A DNA stretch of 64,000 nucleotides from Bradyrhizobium manausense (GTDB lineage Bacteria; Pseudomonadota; Alphaproteobacteria; Rhizobiales; Xanthobacteraceae). Below, piece after piece: positions 48,548 through 57,124 of this stretch. Every line of letters begins with the position of its first letter. The first letter of the stretch is position 1. Where the stretch lies: positions 310,001 through 374,000 of the forward strand of contig NZ_JAFCKB010000002.1 in assembly GCF_018130615.1 (NCBI RefSeq), written 5' to 3'. The notes beneath the pieces are model-generated. The model saw only the letters and a program-made list of their open reading frames with translations. It made no database searches and was not told the origin of the DNA. Both the position numbers and the translations under genes were made by a program.

Positions 48548-48987
48548 CAGCCGGCCTGCGGCTTCGGCTTCTTGGCAGCGCCGAGTGCGTGGAAAATGGC
48601 GGGCTCCATCACCGGCCACAGCGCGGCCGTCGCGGTCAGCACGGTTGCTGCGCACATCGCCACCAGCACCGATGTGCGGATTTTCAAGCCCGTCCTCCGT
48701 GACCGCCACACGATCCAGCCCCACGCGCCGAGCACGACGGCGATGGACAGCCTCGTCATCAGCCCGTGCGCATGGTCGAGCGCGGCGATCAGGCCTCCTG
48801 CGCTGGCGAGCACCACGGCGGGCAAGGTGAAGGGCAGCACACAGCACGCCGTGCAGGCTGCAGCGACAACGGCGGTTGCAACCGCCGTGCCTGCGGCCTT
48901 GCGGCCGGCGGGCTCGGCCTTCGCCACGCAGCCGCATCCCGGCGACGTCTCGGAGGGGAGGTTGCAGGACGGTCCAATAACGCTCAT
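48547..48987 (-). CDS. MerT-like membrane protein
   Basis: A 146-residue protein. A cysteine-bearing N-terminus (CNLPSE, PGCGCVAK) leads into a helix with a vicinal cysteine pair (ACTACCVLPFTLPAVVLASA), like the Cys-Cys in the first helix of mercury transporter MerT. Two more helices follow. The start at 48987 has GAGGAGA ahead; the frame opens at 49122. The divergent MerR-type regulator with three mercury-type cysteines is its likely controller. A mercuric reductase is not in the window. Confidence 0.7.
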   Translation of the reverse strand: MSVIGPSCNLPSETSPGCGCVAKAEPAGRKAAGTAVATAVVAAACTACCVLPFTLPAVVLASAGGLIAALDHAHGLMTRLSIAVVLGAWGWIVWRSRRTGLKIRTSVLVAMCAATVLTATAALWPVMEPAIFHALGAAKKPKPQAG

Positions 48988-49031
48988 GTGATTCTCCTCA
49001 TGCTTGTGCGTCTCGGACCCGATCGCTACGC

Positions 49032-49048
49032 CCTCAAGCCACTTGAGG
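49032..49048. promoter_or_regulatory. MerR-type operator in the divergent promoter
   Basis: CCTCAAGCCACTTGAGG is a perfect 7-3-7 dyad. On the minus strand it lies between TTGAAC and TAGCGA, 19 bases apart, the long spacer typical of MerR-regulated promoters. The -10 match is weak. It is 25 bases upstream of the merR-type start and 45 bases upstream of the MerT-like start. Confidence 0.7.
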
Positions 49049-49072
49049 TTCAAGCGAAAAGTGAGCGCTTCC

Positions 49073-49474
49073 ATGAGAATTGGCGTCCTCGCCAAAGCGG
49101 CCGGCGTCTCCGTCCCCACCATCCGCTATTACGAGAGCATCGGTCTGCTCTCGGCACCGGCCCGCCAGGGCGGCCAGCGCGTCTATGGCAGCGAATACGT
49201 CAAGGCGCTCAGCCTGATCAGGCACTGCCGCGATCTCGACTTCTCGCTCGACGAGATCAGCGACATCCTCGCATCCGTGCAGCGGCGCTCGCCCTGCAGC
49301 GACACGAAGTCGTTTGCGGAGCAGCACCTCCGTTCGATCAGGAGGAAGATCGCCGAGTTGCGTTCGCTGGAAGCGACGGTGGCCGCTCTCGTCAGCGGCT
49401 GCGAGACGACATGCTGCGGCAGCGCCGCGCCGGACTGCGTGATCCTGCAGCCCAGCCAAGCGTGTTGCCGCTGA
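49073..49474 (+). CDS. MerR-family metal-sensing regulator
   Basis: A 133-residue MerR protein. The winged helix is MRIGVLAKAAGVSVPTIRYY, then GLLSAPARQGGQRVYG. The dimerisation helix carries C75, followed exactly 35 residues later by C110 and by C114, C115 and C122. MerR uses C82, C117 and C126 to bind Hg(II), with the same 35-residue spacing. The extra C-terminal cysteines (C131, C132) are unusual. The start at 49073 gives the canonical N-terminus. Confidence 0.85.
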   Translation: MRIGVLAKAAGVSVPTIRYYESIGLLSAPARQGGQRVYGSEYVKALSLIRHCRDLDFSLDEISDILASVQRRSPCSDTKSFAEQHLRSIRRKIAELRSLEATVAALVSGCETTCCGSAAPDCVILQPSQACCR

Positions 49475-49499
49475 ACGCGGCCCGCTTGCTTCGCAGCAA

Positions 49500-50558
49500 C
49501 TACGGCCTCGCACCCACCAGTCGCTCGCGCACCGTCCTTGCGATCGCCGCCGGCGCCTCGTCGGGAATCGCGAAGCACGAGCTCGCGTTGATCTCGCAGA
49601 GAACGTAGGTGTCGGCGCCATCAGCATCGCGCGGCCCATAGAGTAGGTCCGCGTCCCAGATCACCGGCAGCGACGCCTCATCGATGGCCAGCAGCTTCAT
49701 CATCTGCGGCGTCCATTCGTGCTCCATCAGCCGCCGCAGCGTCTGGAATTGAGGCGCATCGGGGCCGTGCATGATCCGTGGGCCCGGTTGCGCCTCGGGC
49801 GCATCCGGCCCTTCAGGCGGCGGCGGGATCAGGGCCTTGATCAATTGATGGCCGAAGCCCGCGACTTTGGCGCCGCTCATATAGCAGCGGATCATGCCGT
49901 CGGGCAGGCGAGGTTGAAATGGCTGGTCGATGATGCAGCCGCCCCAGCCGAAATACGGCTCGCATCGCGCAATGAAGGCATCGAGCGGCATGTCTTCCGG
50001 AAGGCTGCCGCGCAGCGCATGGAGCACGCGAACCGTGGTGGGTGCGTTCGGCAGCACCTCGACCTTCCAGATGCCTTGGCCGCCATTGCCGCGATTCTGC
50101 TTGAGCACGCGCGGGCCGTCGCCCCGCAGGCGCTGCGGAAATTGCGCTGCGAAAGCGGATGCGCTGTCATAGCGATGAGTGTCGGCGCCCCAACCGAGAC
50201 GGCGCGTCCGGTACAGCACCTCCTTGACGCCCATCTTCAGGATGACGTCAGGATGCGCGCTGACCCATGGGCCGCGCGCCGCGACCTCGCGCAGCAGGGC
50301 ATCAAGCCCCGCGCGCGTCTTGCCCTGATGGATCGGATCGACCCAGACGAGCACGCCGTCGACCGCAAGCAATTGCTCGCGGACCGCTTCAGTGAAGCTT
50401 TCATCGTAGATCGCCGGCTGTGCGGCGATGCCGGCGGCGGCGAGGGCTTCGAAGACGCGAACGAAGCGGCTGTTTTGTGCGGTGGCGTCGCGGCGCGCGG
50501 CTGCGTCGCCCCGCGAAACAATGGCTACGGAATATCGGTGAGAGGATTGGGTGTCCAT
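49500..50558 (-). CDS. ATP-grasp-like protein of the Cj0069 family
   Basis: A 352-residue protein with an ATP-grasp-like layout: YSVAIVSRGDAAARRD, then LKQNRGNGGQGIWKVEVL for nucleotide binding, and LCEINASSCFAIPDEAP near the end for metal. Members of the Cj0069-type group are annotated only by similarity and their substrate is unknown. GGAG lies seven bases before ATG 50558; the frame extends to 50630. It is not tied to the metal genes by overlap. Confidence 0.75.
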   Translation of the reverse strand: MDTQSSHRYSVAIVSRGDAAARRDATAQNSRFVRVFEALAAAGIAAQPAIYDESFTEAVREQLLAVDGVLVWVDPIHQGKTRAGLDALLREVAARGPWVSAHPDVILKMGVKEVLYRTRRLGWGADTHRYDSASAFAAQFPQRLRGDGPRVLKQNRGNGGQGIWKVEVLPNAPTTVRVLHALRGSLPEDMPLDAFIARCEPYFGWGGCIIDQPFQPRLPDGMIRCYMSGAKVAGFGHQLIKALIPPPPEGPDAPEAQPGPRIMHGPDAPQFQTLRRLMEHEWTPQMMKLLAIDEASLPVIWDADLLYGPRDADGADTYVLCEINASSCFAIPDEAPAAIARTVRERLVGARP

Positions 50559-50987
50559 GCGCAAGCTCCACGAATTGCGTGCTGCGCAGACTTGGACCGA
50601 GGTCTCACGGGGAGTCTGCCTCGTCCCCACCCGGGCATTCTATGCGCGATCGTCCGGAAACCGCAAGACGCGACCGCGTGGCTTTCGCGGCCAGGGGCGC
50701 AATCGATTTCGTTCCATTGGACCTTCGAAATCTTTTCGCGGGCCCACTGATTGACAGCTGGGACTGCCGGGCCTCTAGTCGGGACATCGGGGATATGCGG
50801 TCTCCCCGCGAGGCGACATGCCCAAGCATCGCGTCCTGATCATCAAGGGCGCAGCATGTCCATTTCACAGACCGAGAGTTCATTCGACAGATTGGCTCAT
50901 TCGTCTCGCGCGGCATACGCCGGCGCGCGCGGTTCGGATGCCTGCCAGAAAAGATTCGACCTGGGGCGGGACACCAGGAGAAGGACC
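50559..50987. other. Gene-poor region between divergent genes
   Basis: About 430 bases. Several short frames exist but have no ribosome site or family resemblance. No repeat, terminator or RNA gene was recognised. The promoter of the DUF1259 gene should lie here. Confidence 0.5.
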
Positions 50988-51908
50988 ATGCGACTACGAA
51001 CACTCTGTCACGCAGTTCTCTTGCTAGCCGCCGTCTTGGGCCTAGCATCGCCCGCAGTGCAATTCGTCTCGCCGGCCCGGGCGGTAGATGTCAATTGGCA
51101 GGCGATCGACCAAGCGCTCGGCCGGAAGGCCGCCGTCTCGGATGATGTCCACCGCTACGGATTTCCTCGCAGCGATCTCTCCGTGACCTTGGACGGGGTC
51201 GCGATCAGGCCGGCGCTGGCCCTTGGCGGCTGGGTGGCGTTCAAGCCGGTCCATGGTGGCGCCATGGTGATGGGCGACCTCGTGCTGCTCGAGACCGAGA
51301 TCAATCCCGTGATGGCGAAGATGATCGCGAGCGGCCTCGAGGTCACCGCCGTGCATAATCATCTGCTGCGTGCAAGCCCGGCGACGTTCTACATGCATGT
51401 CGCCGGACACGGCGACCCCGTCAAGCTCGCCTCTGCGATCCGCGATGCACTCGCCGAAAGCAAGACGCCGCTGACAATTGCCGCGCCAGCCAATCCGCCG
51501 CCCGCGATCGATCTCGACACCGCCAAGCTCGAGCAGATCATCGGCGTGAAGGGACAGGCCAATGGCGGCGTCTACCAATTCAACGTCAAGCGCCGCGATC
51601 CGATTACACAGGAGGGCATGCCGCTCACGCCGGTCGGGGCGATGGGCGTCGCGATCGGCATCAACTTCCAGCCAACCGGCAACGGCAAGGCTGCCATCAC
51701 CGGCGACTTCGTTCTATCGGGTGACGAGGTGAACCCGGTGATTGCGGCGCTGCTGACGAATGGCATCGAGGTGACCGCCCTGCACAGCCACATGCTGGAT
51801 GAGCAGCCGCGGCTGTTCTTCATGCACTTCTGGGCCAATGACGATGCAATCAAGCTCGCCAAGGGCCTGCGGGCCGCGCTCGACAAGACCGCGAGCGCGA
51901 AAGGCTGA
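50988..51908 (+). CDS. Secreted DUF1259 (LppY/LpqO-like) protein
   Basis: A 306-residue exported protein with a signal peptide (LCHAVLLLAAVLGLASPAVQ). Two similar DUF1259 repeats follow, each with the pattern ...GDLVLLETEINPVMAKMIASG / GDFVLSGDEVNPVIAALLTNG, then a His pair (VHNHLLRASPATFYMHVAG / LHSHMLDEQPRLFFMHFWA). The internal duplication and conserved histidines suggest a metal or small-ligand site. CAGGAG precedes the start. It lies beside the Ni/Co efflux unit; a link is possible but not shown. Confidence 0.85.
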   Translation: MRLRTLCHAVLLLAAVLGLASPAVQFVSPARAVDVNWQAIDQALGRKAAVSDDVHRYGFPRSDLSVTLDGVAIRPALALGGWVAFKPVHGGAMVMGDLVLLETEINPVMAKMIASGLEVTAVHNHLLRASPATFYMHVAGHGDPVKLASAIRDALAESKTPLTIAAPANPPPAIDLDTAKLEQIIGVKGQANGGVYQFNVKRRDPITQEGMPLTPVGAMGVAIGINFQPTGNGKAAITGDFVLSGDEVNPVIAALLTNGIEVTALHSHMLDEQPRLFFMHFWANDDAIKLAKGLRAALDKTASAKG

Positions 51909-51941
51909 CCGCGGAAGTAGATGTTGCCGCCCCGCAGCCTG

Positions 51942-53012
51942 TCACGAGATCAGCTCGTGCAGGCCGGTCCAGCCGGTGTAGAGCCCGACGAAGACGATCA
52001 AGGCCGCCGAGACGTAGGGTGCGCGGTGGGCGTAGCGGCTGAAGCCATCCCAGTGACGTTCGACCTGCCGCAGGCTGAGCGCCGCCAGAACGCCGGCCGA
52101 CACCATGGTGATCGCAAGCCCGATGCCGAAGGACAGCACGAGGACAAAGCCGAGGCTGAACTGCTTCAGCTGAATGCAAAGCAGCAGCACGGTGATGGCG
52201 GCGGGGCAGGGGATCAGTCCGCCGGAAAGACCGAACAGGACGATCTGCGCGGTCGTCACGTTGCGTCCCGCAAAGCGCTTGCGGATGTCGGCGGCGTGGG
52301 CGCGGGCGTGAGCGTCGTCCTCGTCGCCGAGATCGATGTGGTCGTGATCATGCTCTTCAAAGAGAAGCTCGGTCGCGTCGCCGGCAAGAGCGACACGCGC
52401 CTTGAATGCATGCGGTTCGGGAATTTCCTCGACGCTTTCGAGATATCCATGCCGCGCGGCGAACGCGAAGGTCTGCTCCGAGCCGTCCTCGCGGATCGTG
52501 GTCACCTTGACCTCGTCGCTGGCGGGAAGCGCGCCGCTCTCGCTGCGAATGCGCCAGCGCGGGGGCACGCCGTCCTCGAACACCTCCAGCAACAGCGGCA
52601 GGCCGGCAAGCGAGATGGCTTGCGGCTCGTCGTGGTGGTGGTGCTCGTGCCCGTGGTTCTGATCCCGCCAGGTGCGCCAGACCATCCAGCCGGCGATGCC
52701 GACGATGATGATTGCGGATGCCAGTTGCAGATAGGCCTCGCTGCGTTCCCCGGACAATTCCCGGCCGAAATACAGCCCCGCGAGGGCAACCGCCCAGACG
52801 ATCGCGGTATGGGAGATGGTCGCCGACAGGCCGAGCAGCACGGCCTGAAGCACCGTTCCCCTGACGGCGATGATGAACGCGGCCATCATCGTCTTGGAAT
52901 GCCCGGGCTCGAGACCATGCAGCGCGCCGAGCAGGATCGCGCTGGGCACGAACAGCCATGCATGCGCGCTGCTCTGCTGGAGCAGATGAGACAGGTCGGT
53001 CATTGCGTTCAC
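51942..53012 (-). CDS. rcnA: Nickel/cobalt efflux protein, NicO/RcnA family
   Basis: A 356-residue membrane protein with about six helices. It has the NicO signature LLGALHGLEPGHSKTMMAAF near the N-terminus, a cytoplasmic His-rich loop (HGHEHHHHDE, then EEHDHDHIDLGDEDD), and a second motif LSGGLIPCPAAITVLLLC. RcnA exports Ni and Co. Its ATG overlaps the rcnR stop, so the pair is one transcript under the RcnR operator. Confidence 0.92.
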   Translation of the reverse strand: MNAMTDLSHLLQQSSAHAWLFVPSAILLGALHGLEPGHSKTMMAAFIIAVRGTVLQAVLLGLSATISHTAIVWAVALAGLYFGRELSGERSEAYLQLASAIIIVGIAGWMVWRTWRDQNHGHEHHHHDEPQAISLAGLPLLLEVFEDGVPPRWRIRSESGALPASDEVKVTTIREDGSEQTFAFAARHGYLESVEEIPEPHAFKARVALAGDATELLFEEHDHDHIDLGDEDDAHARAHAADIRKRFAGRNVTTAQIVLFGLSGGLIPCPAAITVLLLCIQLKQFSLGFVLVLSFGIGLAITMVSAGVLAALSLRQVERHWDGFSRYAHRAPYVSAALIVFVGLYTGWTGLHELIS

Positions 53013-53287
53013 TTCAAATAGGTTCGGACGACGTCGATGAGGTCGGCGGCGCCCTTGGCTTTCTCCGGATCCTTTTCGTGCGCGGGATCCACGACGTGAT
53101 GGCGGATGTGGTCCTCCAGCAACTCGGTGGTGAGACCGCTGATCGCGCCCTTCACCGACGCCACCAGCATCAGCACATCGGCGCAGCCGATCTCCGACTC
53201 CAGCGCGCGCTCGACCGCCTCGAGCTGCCCCTTGATGCGACGGACCCGGCCAATGAGCTTCGACTTGTGCTTGATCGTGTGCGACAT
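53009..53287 (-). CDS. rcnR: Nickel/cobalt-sensing repressor RcnR (CsoR/RcnR family)
   Basis: A 92-residue all-helical repressor (MSHTIKHKSKLIGRVRRIKG). The four RcnR metal ligands are at the canonical places: H3, C35, H60 and H64. Metal binding should release the operator and turn on rcnA. The operator dyad lies ten bases upstream of the start. The frame is open to 53434, but only the 53287 start gives the N-terminal SHTI with H3. Confidence 0.94.
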   Translation of the reverse strand: MSHTIKHKSKLIGRVRRIKGQLEAVERALESEIGCADVLMLVASVKGAISGLTTELLEDHIRHHVVDPAHEKDPEKAKGAADLIDVVRTYLK

Positions 53288-53296
53288 GAAAGTAAG

Positions 53297-53313
53297 ATAG
53301 GGGGGTACCCTAT
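53297..53313. promoter_or_regulatory. RcnR operator
   Basis: ATAGGGGGGTACCCTAT is a dyad ATAGGG-GGGTA-CCCTAT, with the G-tract flanked by AT steps that marks CsoR/RcnR-family operators. It overlaps the expected rcnR promoter. Confidence 0.8.
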
Positions 53314-53452
53314 ATGAGTCAATGCACGCATGCTGCAACGCAATCAGCGCTGCCGGTACGGGGAGACGGGTCCTTGGTTCAACTTTGTCCGCCGCTTCGG
53401 GCTCGAGAAGGACTATTGTTGAGCCGGCCATCATCAGTGGGAGGAGCCCAAC

Positions 53453-53809
53453 ATGTTGATGCGCACACTCATTCTCGGAGTTTCCCTTCTGCTCGCGAGC
53501 GCATTGCCGGCAGATTCAAGAGCAAGCTCCCCATCCAAGGATGATCCCTGGAATCCCGAGCATATCGGCACGCTGCCTCCTGAAATCCGCCAGTACATCG
53601 CAAGCATGTGCAAGGGACCGGCCAGCGCCCAGCACGACTTCGCAACCTATTCTCCGGTCGAGAAGCGCTGGCGCATCAACATCGAATATCTGAGGTGTGA
53701 GGGGCTCACTGAGGTTCGCCGCGGACACCAATGCGTTGACGTCGACTTCGTCGAGGTCGGCACGCATTTCCGTCTCGCGAGCAGGCAATATCGCGATTGC
53801 GGTTTCTAA
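53453..53809 (+). CDS. Small secreted protein
   Basis: A 118-residue product with a signal peptide (TLILGVSLLLASALPADSRA). Its mature part has four cysteines (MCKGPASAQHDFATYSPVEK, YLRCEGL, HQCVDVDF, YRDCGF). It begins 165 bases from rcnR, divergently. No family was recognised. Confidence 0.72.
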   Translation: MLMRTLILGVSLLLASALPADSRASSPSKDDPWNPEHIGTLPPEIRQYIASMCKGPASAQHDFATYSPVEKRWRINIEYLRCEGLTEVRRGHQCVDVDFVEVGTHFRLASRQYRDCGF

Positions 53810-54500
53810 AGATCACAATTCACTTGCTCCGTCGGACAGGTCAGCCCCCGACCTTTCCTGTGTCGTCTCAGACGAGAGAGTGGAGAGATCGAGGAAAGCT
53901 CGAGCGAGTTGCGCCGCGAGGATGCGAAGGAGTGTGTATCCATACGCTCGCTGTCATCGTCCGGCTTGACCGGACGATCCAGTATTCCAGAGGCGGTTGT
54001 GATTGAGCCGAGAGGCCGCGGGCGTACCGGATTCCCCGCCTTCGCGGGGAATGACAACGTCGGCTGGAGGATGAGTCCGTGCCCTCACACTCAGTCATTG
54101 CCGGCGCCTTGCCCGCCGAAGCCTCAGGATGATGGAGGAGCAGTTTGATCGACTCACGCGGGTGTCTGTCCATCATCGCGCAGGAATCTGGGCGCGCGTC
54201 TCGTATGATGAAATCAGAGATTGTGCATCGTCACATTCGCGAGGGTATTACAGTAAGCAACCCCGTGTCTTCCCGGTAACGATTGTGCTGTCTGCGCAAC
54301 ATTCCTGTGCGATTTAACCCTTATCGCAGCCCGTTCGCATCAACGCCGCTTTTTGGCCACACCCGAACATGAATAAAATCGCTCTAATGTTTTCAGGGGC
54401 TGGGCTGGTCCCTTGCAGGCGGCGGAAATTCCAAGGTCGATTCAAATCTTGGGTCTGATGTTCCGGGTCTGACAAGGGTTAGCCAAGGAAACTGGTCGCG
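53810..54500. other. Repeat-rich intergenic region before ilvD
   Basis: About 690 bases without a supported gene. It holds the palindromic element at 53953-54055 and a second, incomplete repeat-like stretch about 54090-54135 (with GCCTCAGGATGATGGAGG). The ilvD promoter should lie in the AT-richer part near 54310-54400; no leader peptide was identified. Confidence 0.5.
53953..54055. repeat. Dispersed palindromic intergenic element
   Basis: It opens GTCATCGTCCGG-CTTGA-CCGGACG and closes CCCCGCC-TTCG-CGGGG-AATGAC, so it has a stable hairpin at each end. It belongs to the same general class as those at 14033 and 25451, though with different internal sequence. Confidence 0.6.
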
Positions 54501-56225
54501 ATGAACGCGAAGACCAACATCAAGCACAGGCTGCCGAGCCGTCACGTGACGGAAGGCCCTGCGCGCGCGCCCCATCGCTCCTATTTCTACGCCATGGGTC
54601 TGACCACCGAGCAGATCCACCAGCCCTTCGTCGGCGTCGCCTCGTGCTGGAACGAGGCCGCGCCCTGCAACATCGCCCTGATGCGCCAGGCGCAGGCGGT
54701 GAAGAAGGGCGTCGCGTCCGCCGGCGGCACGCCGCGCGAATTCTGCACGATCACCGTCACTGACGGCATCGCCATGGGCCACGACGGCATGCGCTCCTCG
54801 CTGCCGTCGCGGGAATGCATCGCCGACTCCGTCGAGTTGACCGTGCGCGGCCACGCCTATGACGCTCTCGTCGGGCTCGCCGGTTGCGACAAGTCGCTGC
54901 CGGGGATGATGATGGCGATGATCCGCCTCAACGTGCCCTCGATCTTCATCTATGGCGGCTCGATCCTGCCCGGCAATTTCCGCGGCCAGCAGGTCACCGT
55001 GCAGGACATGTTCGAGGCGGTCGGCAAGCACTCGGTCGGCGCCATGTCGGACGAGGACCTCGACGAGATCGAGCGTGTGGCGTGCCCCTCGGCGGGCGCC
55101 TGCGGCGCGCAGTTCACGGCGAACACCATGGCGACCGTGTCGGAAGCCATCGGCCTCGCGCTGCCTTACTCGGCCGGTGCTCCGGCACCCTATGAAATCC
55201 GCGACGCCTTCTGCATGACCGCGGGCGAGAAGGTGATGGAGCTGATCGCGTCCAACATCCGCCCCCGCGACATCGTCACCCGCAAGGCGCTGGAGAACGC
55301 AGCTGCCGTCGTTGCGGCCTCGGGCGGTTCTACCAATGCTGCACTGCACCTGCCGGCGATCGCGCACGAGGCCGGTATCAAGTTCGACCTGTTCGACGTG
55401 GCAGAAATCTTCAAAAAGACACCATATGTCGCGGATTTGAAGCCAGGCGGCCGTTATGTCGCCAAAGACATGTTTGAAGTAGGTGGCATACCGCTTTTGA
55501 TGAAGACGCTGCTCGACAACGGATTTCTCCACGGTGACTGCATTACGGTCACCGGTCGAACGATCGCCGAGAACCTCAAAAGCGTGAAATGGAATCCGCA
55601 CCAGGACGTGGTGCACCCGGCAGACAAGCCCATCACCGTCACGGGCGGTGTGGTTGGTTTGAAGGGCAATTTGGCGCCAGAAGGTGCGATCGTGAAAGTC
55701 GCTGGAATGTCCAACCTCAAGTTTACCGGTCCGGCCAGGTGCTTCGACCGTGAGGAGGATGCTTTCGAGGCGGTCCAGAAGCGCACCTACCGGGAAGGCG
55801 AAGTCATCGTGATCCGCTACGAGGGCCCCAAGGGCGGCCCCGGCATGCGGGAAATGCTCCAGACCACCGCAGCGCTGACCGGGCAGGGCATGGGCGGCAA
55901 GATCGCGCTCATCACCGATGGCCGCTTCTCGGGCGCCACCCGCGGCTTCTGCATCGGCCATGTCGGTCCTGAGGCGGCAGTCGGCGGCCCGATCGGGCTG
56001 CTCGAGGACGGCGACATCATCGAGATCGACGCCGACATCGGCACTCTTAACGTAAAATTGAGTGACGCTGAGCTCGCTCAGCGCAAGACCAAATGGAGCG
56101 CTCGCGCGACTAACCACACGTCGGGTGCGCTCTGGAAATATGCCCAGCAGGTTGGACCAGCGGTCGGGGGGGCAGTGACCCATCCGGGCGGCGCGCACGA
56201 GAAACAGTGCTATGCGGACATCTAG
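54501..56225 (+). CDS. ilvD: Dihydroxy-acid dehydratase
   Basis: Penultimate step of branched-chain amino acid synthesis, dehydrating dihydroxy acids on an iron-sulfur cluster. The 574-residue length is standard. Cluster cysteines lie in [29 protein letters not shown] and CNIALMRQA. The C-terminal domain has [19 protein letters not shown]. The end overlaps the start of the ExoR-like gene by 14 bases. Confidence 0.97.
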   Translation: MNAKTNIKHRLPSRHVTEGPARAPHRSYFYAMGLTTEQIHQPFVGVASCWNEAAPCNIALMRQAQAVKKGVASAGGTPREFCTITVTDGIAMGHDGMRSSLPSRECIADSVELTVRGHAYDALVGLAGCDKSLPGMMMAMIRLNVPSIFIYGGSILPGNFRGQQVTVQDMFEAVGKHSVGAMSDEDLDEIERVACPSAGACGAQFTANTMATVSEAIGLALPYSAGAPAPYEIRDAFCMTAGEKVMELIASNIRPRDIVTRKALENAAAVVAASGGSTNAALHLPAIAHEAGIKFDLFDVAEIFKKTPYVADLKPGGRYVAKDMFEVGGIPLLMKTLLDNGFLHGDCITVTGRTIAENLKSVKWNPHQDVVHPADKPITVTGGVVGLKGNLAPEGAIVKVAGMSNLKFTGPARCFDREEDAFEAVQKRTYREGEVIVIRYEGPKGGPGMREMLQTTAALTGQGMGGKIALITDGRFSGATRGFCIGHVGPEAAVGGPIGLLEDGDIIEIDADIGTLNVKLSDAELAQRKTKWSARATNHTSGALWKYAQQVGPAVGGAVTHPGGAHEKQCYADI

Positions 56226-57036
56226 GCGTGCCATAGTTGCGTTTGTGTTGGGGGCTACCGCGCTGGCCGCGCCGGCGGTCGCCTTCGATGGCGCACCGGT
56301 CAACCAGAAGGATGCGGCCATCCCTGTCGTGACCACCTTGCCCGGGGCGGCGGGTGCGATGCGCAAATCGGTGTCGCCGGTTGCGCCCCAGGAAACCTCG
56401 CTTAGCGCCCTCCAATATGCCGCCGAGGGCGGTCACCCCATCGCGCAGTGGAAGCTCGGCCGCATGTACGCCAGTGGCGACGGCGTGGCCCAGGATGACG
56501 TGCGCGCTTTCGAATATTTTACCCGGATCGCCAATGCGCATGCCGAGGACAGTCCGTCGGCGCCGCAGGCGCAGGTCGTGGCCAACGCCTTCGTCGCGCT
56601 CGGCCGCTATTATCTCAGCGGCATCCCGAACTCGAAGATCAAGCCGGATCCGGACCGGGCGCGGGAGATGTTCTCCTATGCCGCGTCCTATTTCGGCAAT
56701 GCGGATGCGCAGTATGATCTCGCCCGGCTCTATCTGAAGACGCCGGACGCTTCACGCGAGGATTTCCGCTACGGCGCGCGCTGGCTCGGCCTCGCCGCCC
56801 AGAAGGGCCAGCACGAGGCCCAGGCGCTGCTTGGGCAGATGCTGTTCAACGGCGACCGTCTGCCGCGGCAGGCCGCGCGCGGCCTGATGTGGCTGACGCT
56901 CGCGCGTGACAGCGCGGGCACGGACGAGACCTGGATCAAGGAAAACTACAACCGCGCCTTCGCCAAGGCCTCCGACGACGACCGCGCCATGTGCCTGCAA
57001 ATGCTGGAACAGTGGGTGCAGGGCCGCCGCGAGTAA
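56212..57036 (+). CDS. ExoR-like periplasmic Sel1-repeat protein
   Basis: A 274-residue exported protein with a signal peptide ([18 protein letters not shown]). Sel1/TPR-like repeats follow: [20 protein letters not shown], then [32 protein letters not shown], and [20 protein letters not shown]. The layout and length match ExoR of Sinorhizobium, a periplasmic inhibitor of the ExoS/ChvI kinase pathway that controls succinoglycan. ExoS and ChvI are not in the window, so the partner is unknown. It overlaps ilvD and is probably co-transcribed. Confidence 0.75.
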   Translation: MRTSRRAIVAFVLGATALAAPAVAFDGAPVNQKDAAIPVVTTLPGAAGAMRKSVSPVAPQETSLSALQYAAEGGHPIAQWKLGRMYASGDGVAQDDVRAFEYFTRIANAHAEDSPSAPQAQVVANAFVALGRYYLSGIPNSKIKPDPDRAREMFSYAASYFGNADAQYDLARLYLKTPDASREDFRYGARWLGLAAQKGQHEAQALLGQMLFNGDRLPRQAARGLMWLTLARDSAGTDETWIKENYNRAFAKASDDDRAMCLQMLEQWVQGRRE

Positions 57037-57083
57037 CTCGGTCTCGTAGGGTAGGGTAGCGACTACGTTCTCGGTCATTCAAA

Positions 57084-57116
57084 GCGGAACGGCGCAAGCG
57101 TAACCCACCGTTCCGC
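57084..57116. terminator. Hairpin between the convergent ExoR-like and xthA genes
   Basis: GCGGAACGG (57084-57092) and CCGTTCCGC (57108-57116) form a perfect 9-bp stem with a 15-base loop. It lies just before the xthA stop and after the ExoR-like stop, placed as a bidirectional terminator. Confidence 0.5.
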
Positions 57117-57124
57117 GAGCGGCG

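Noticed and set aside
49032-49048. SoxR box in the divergent MerR region
   Set aside because: The dyad resembles a SoxR half-site pair, but it has a 3-base rather than 4-base centre. The adjacent regulator carries mercury-type cysteines rather than the SoxR [2Fe-2S] cluster CX2CXCX5C.
50551-50754. 67-codon frame divergent from the ATP-grasp gene
   Set aside because: It is basic and low in hydrophobic residues, has no ribosome site and no family pattern.
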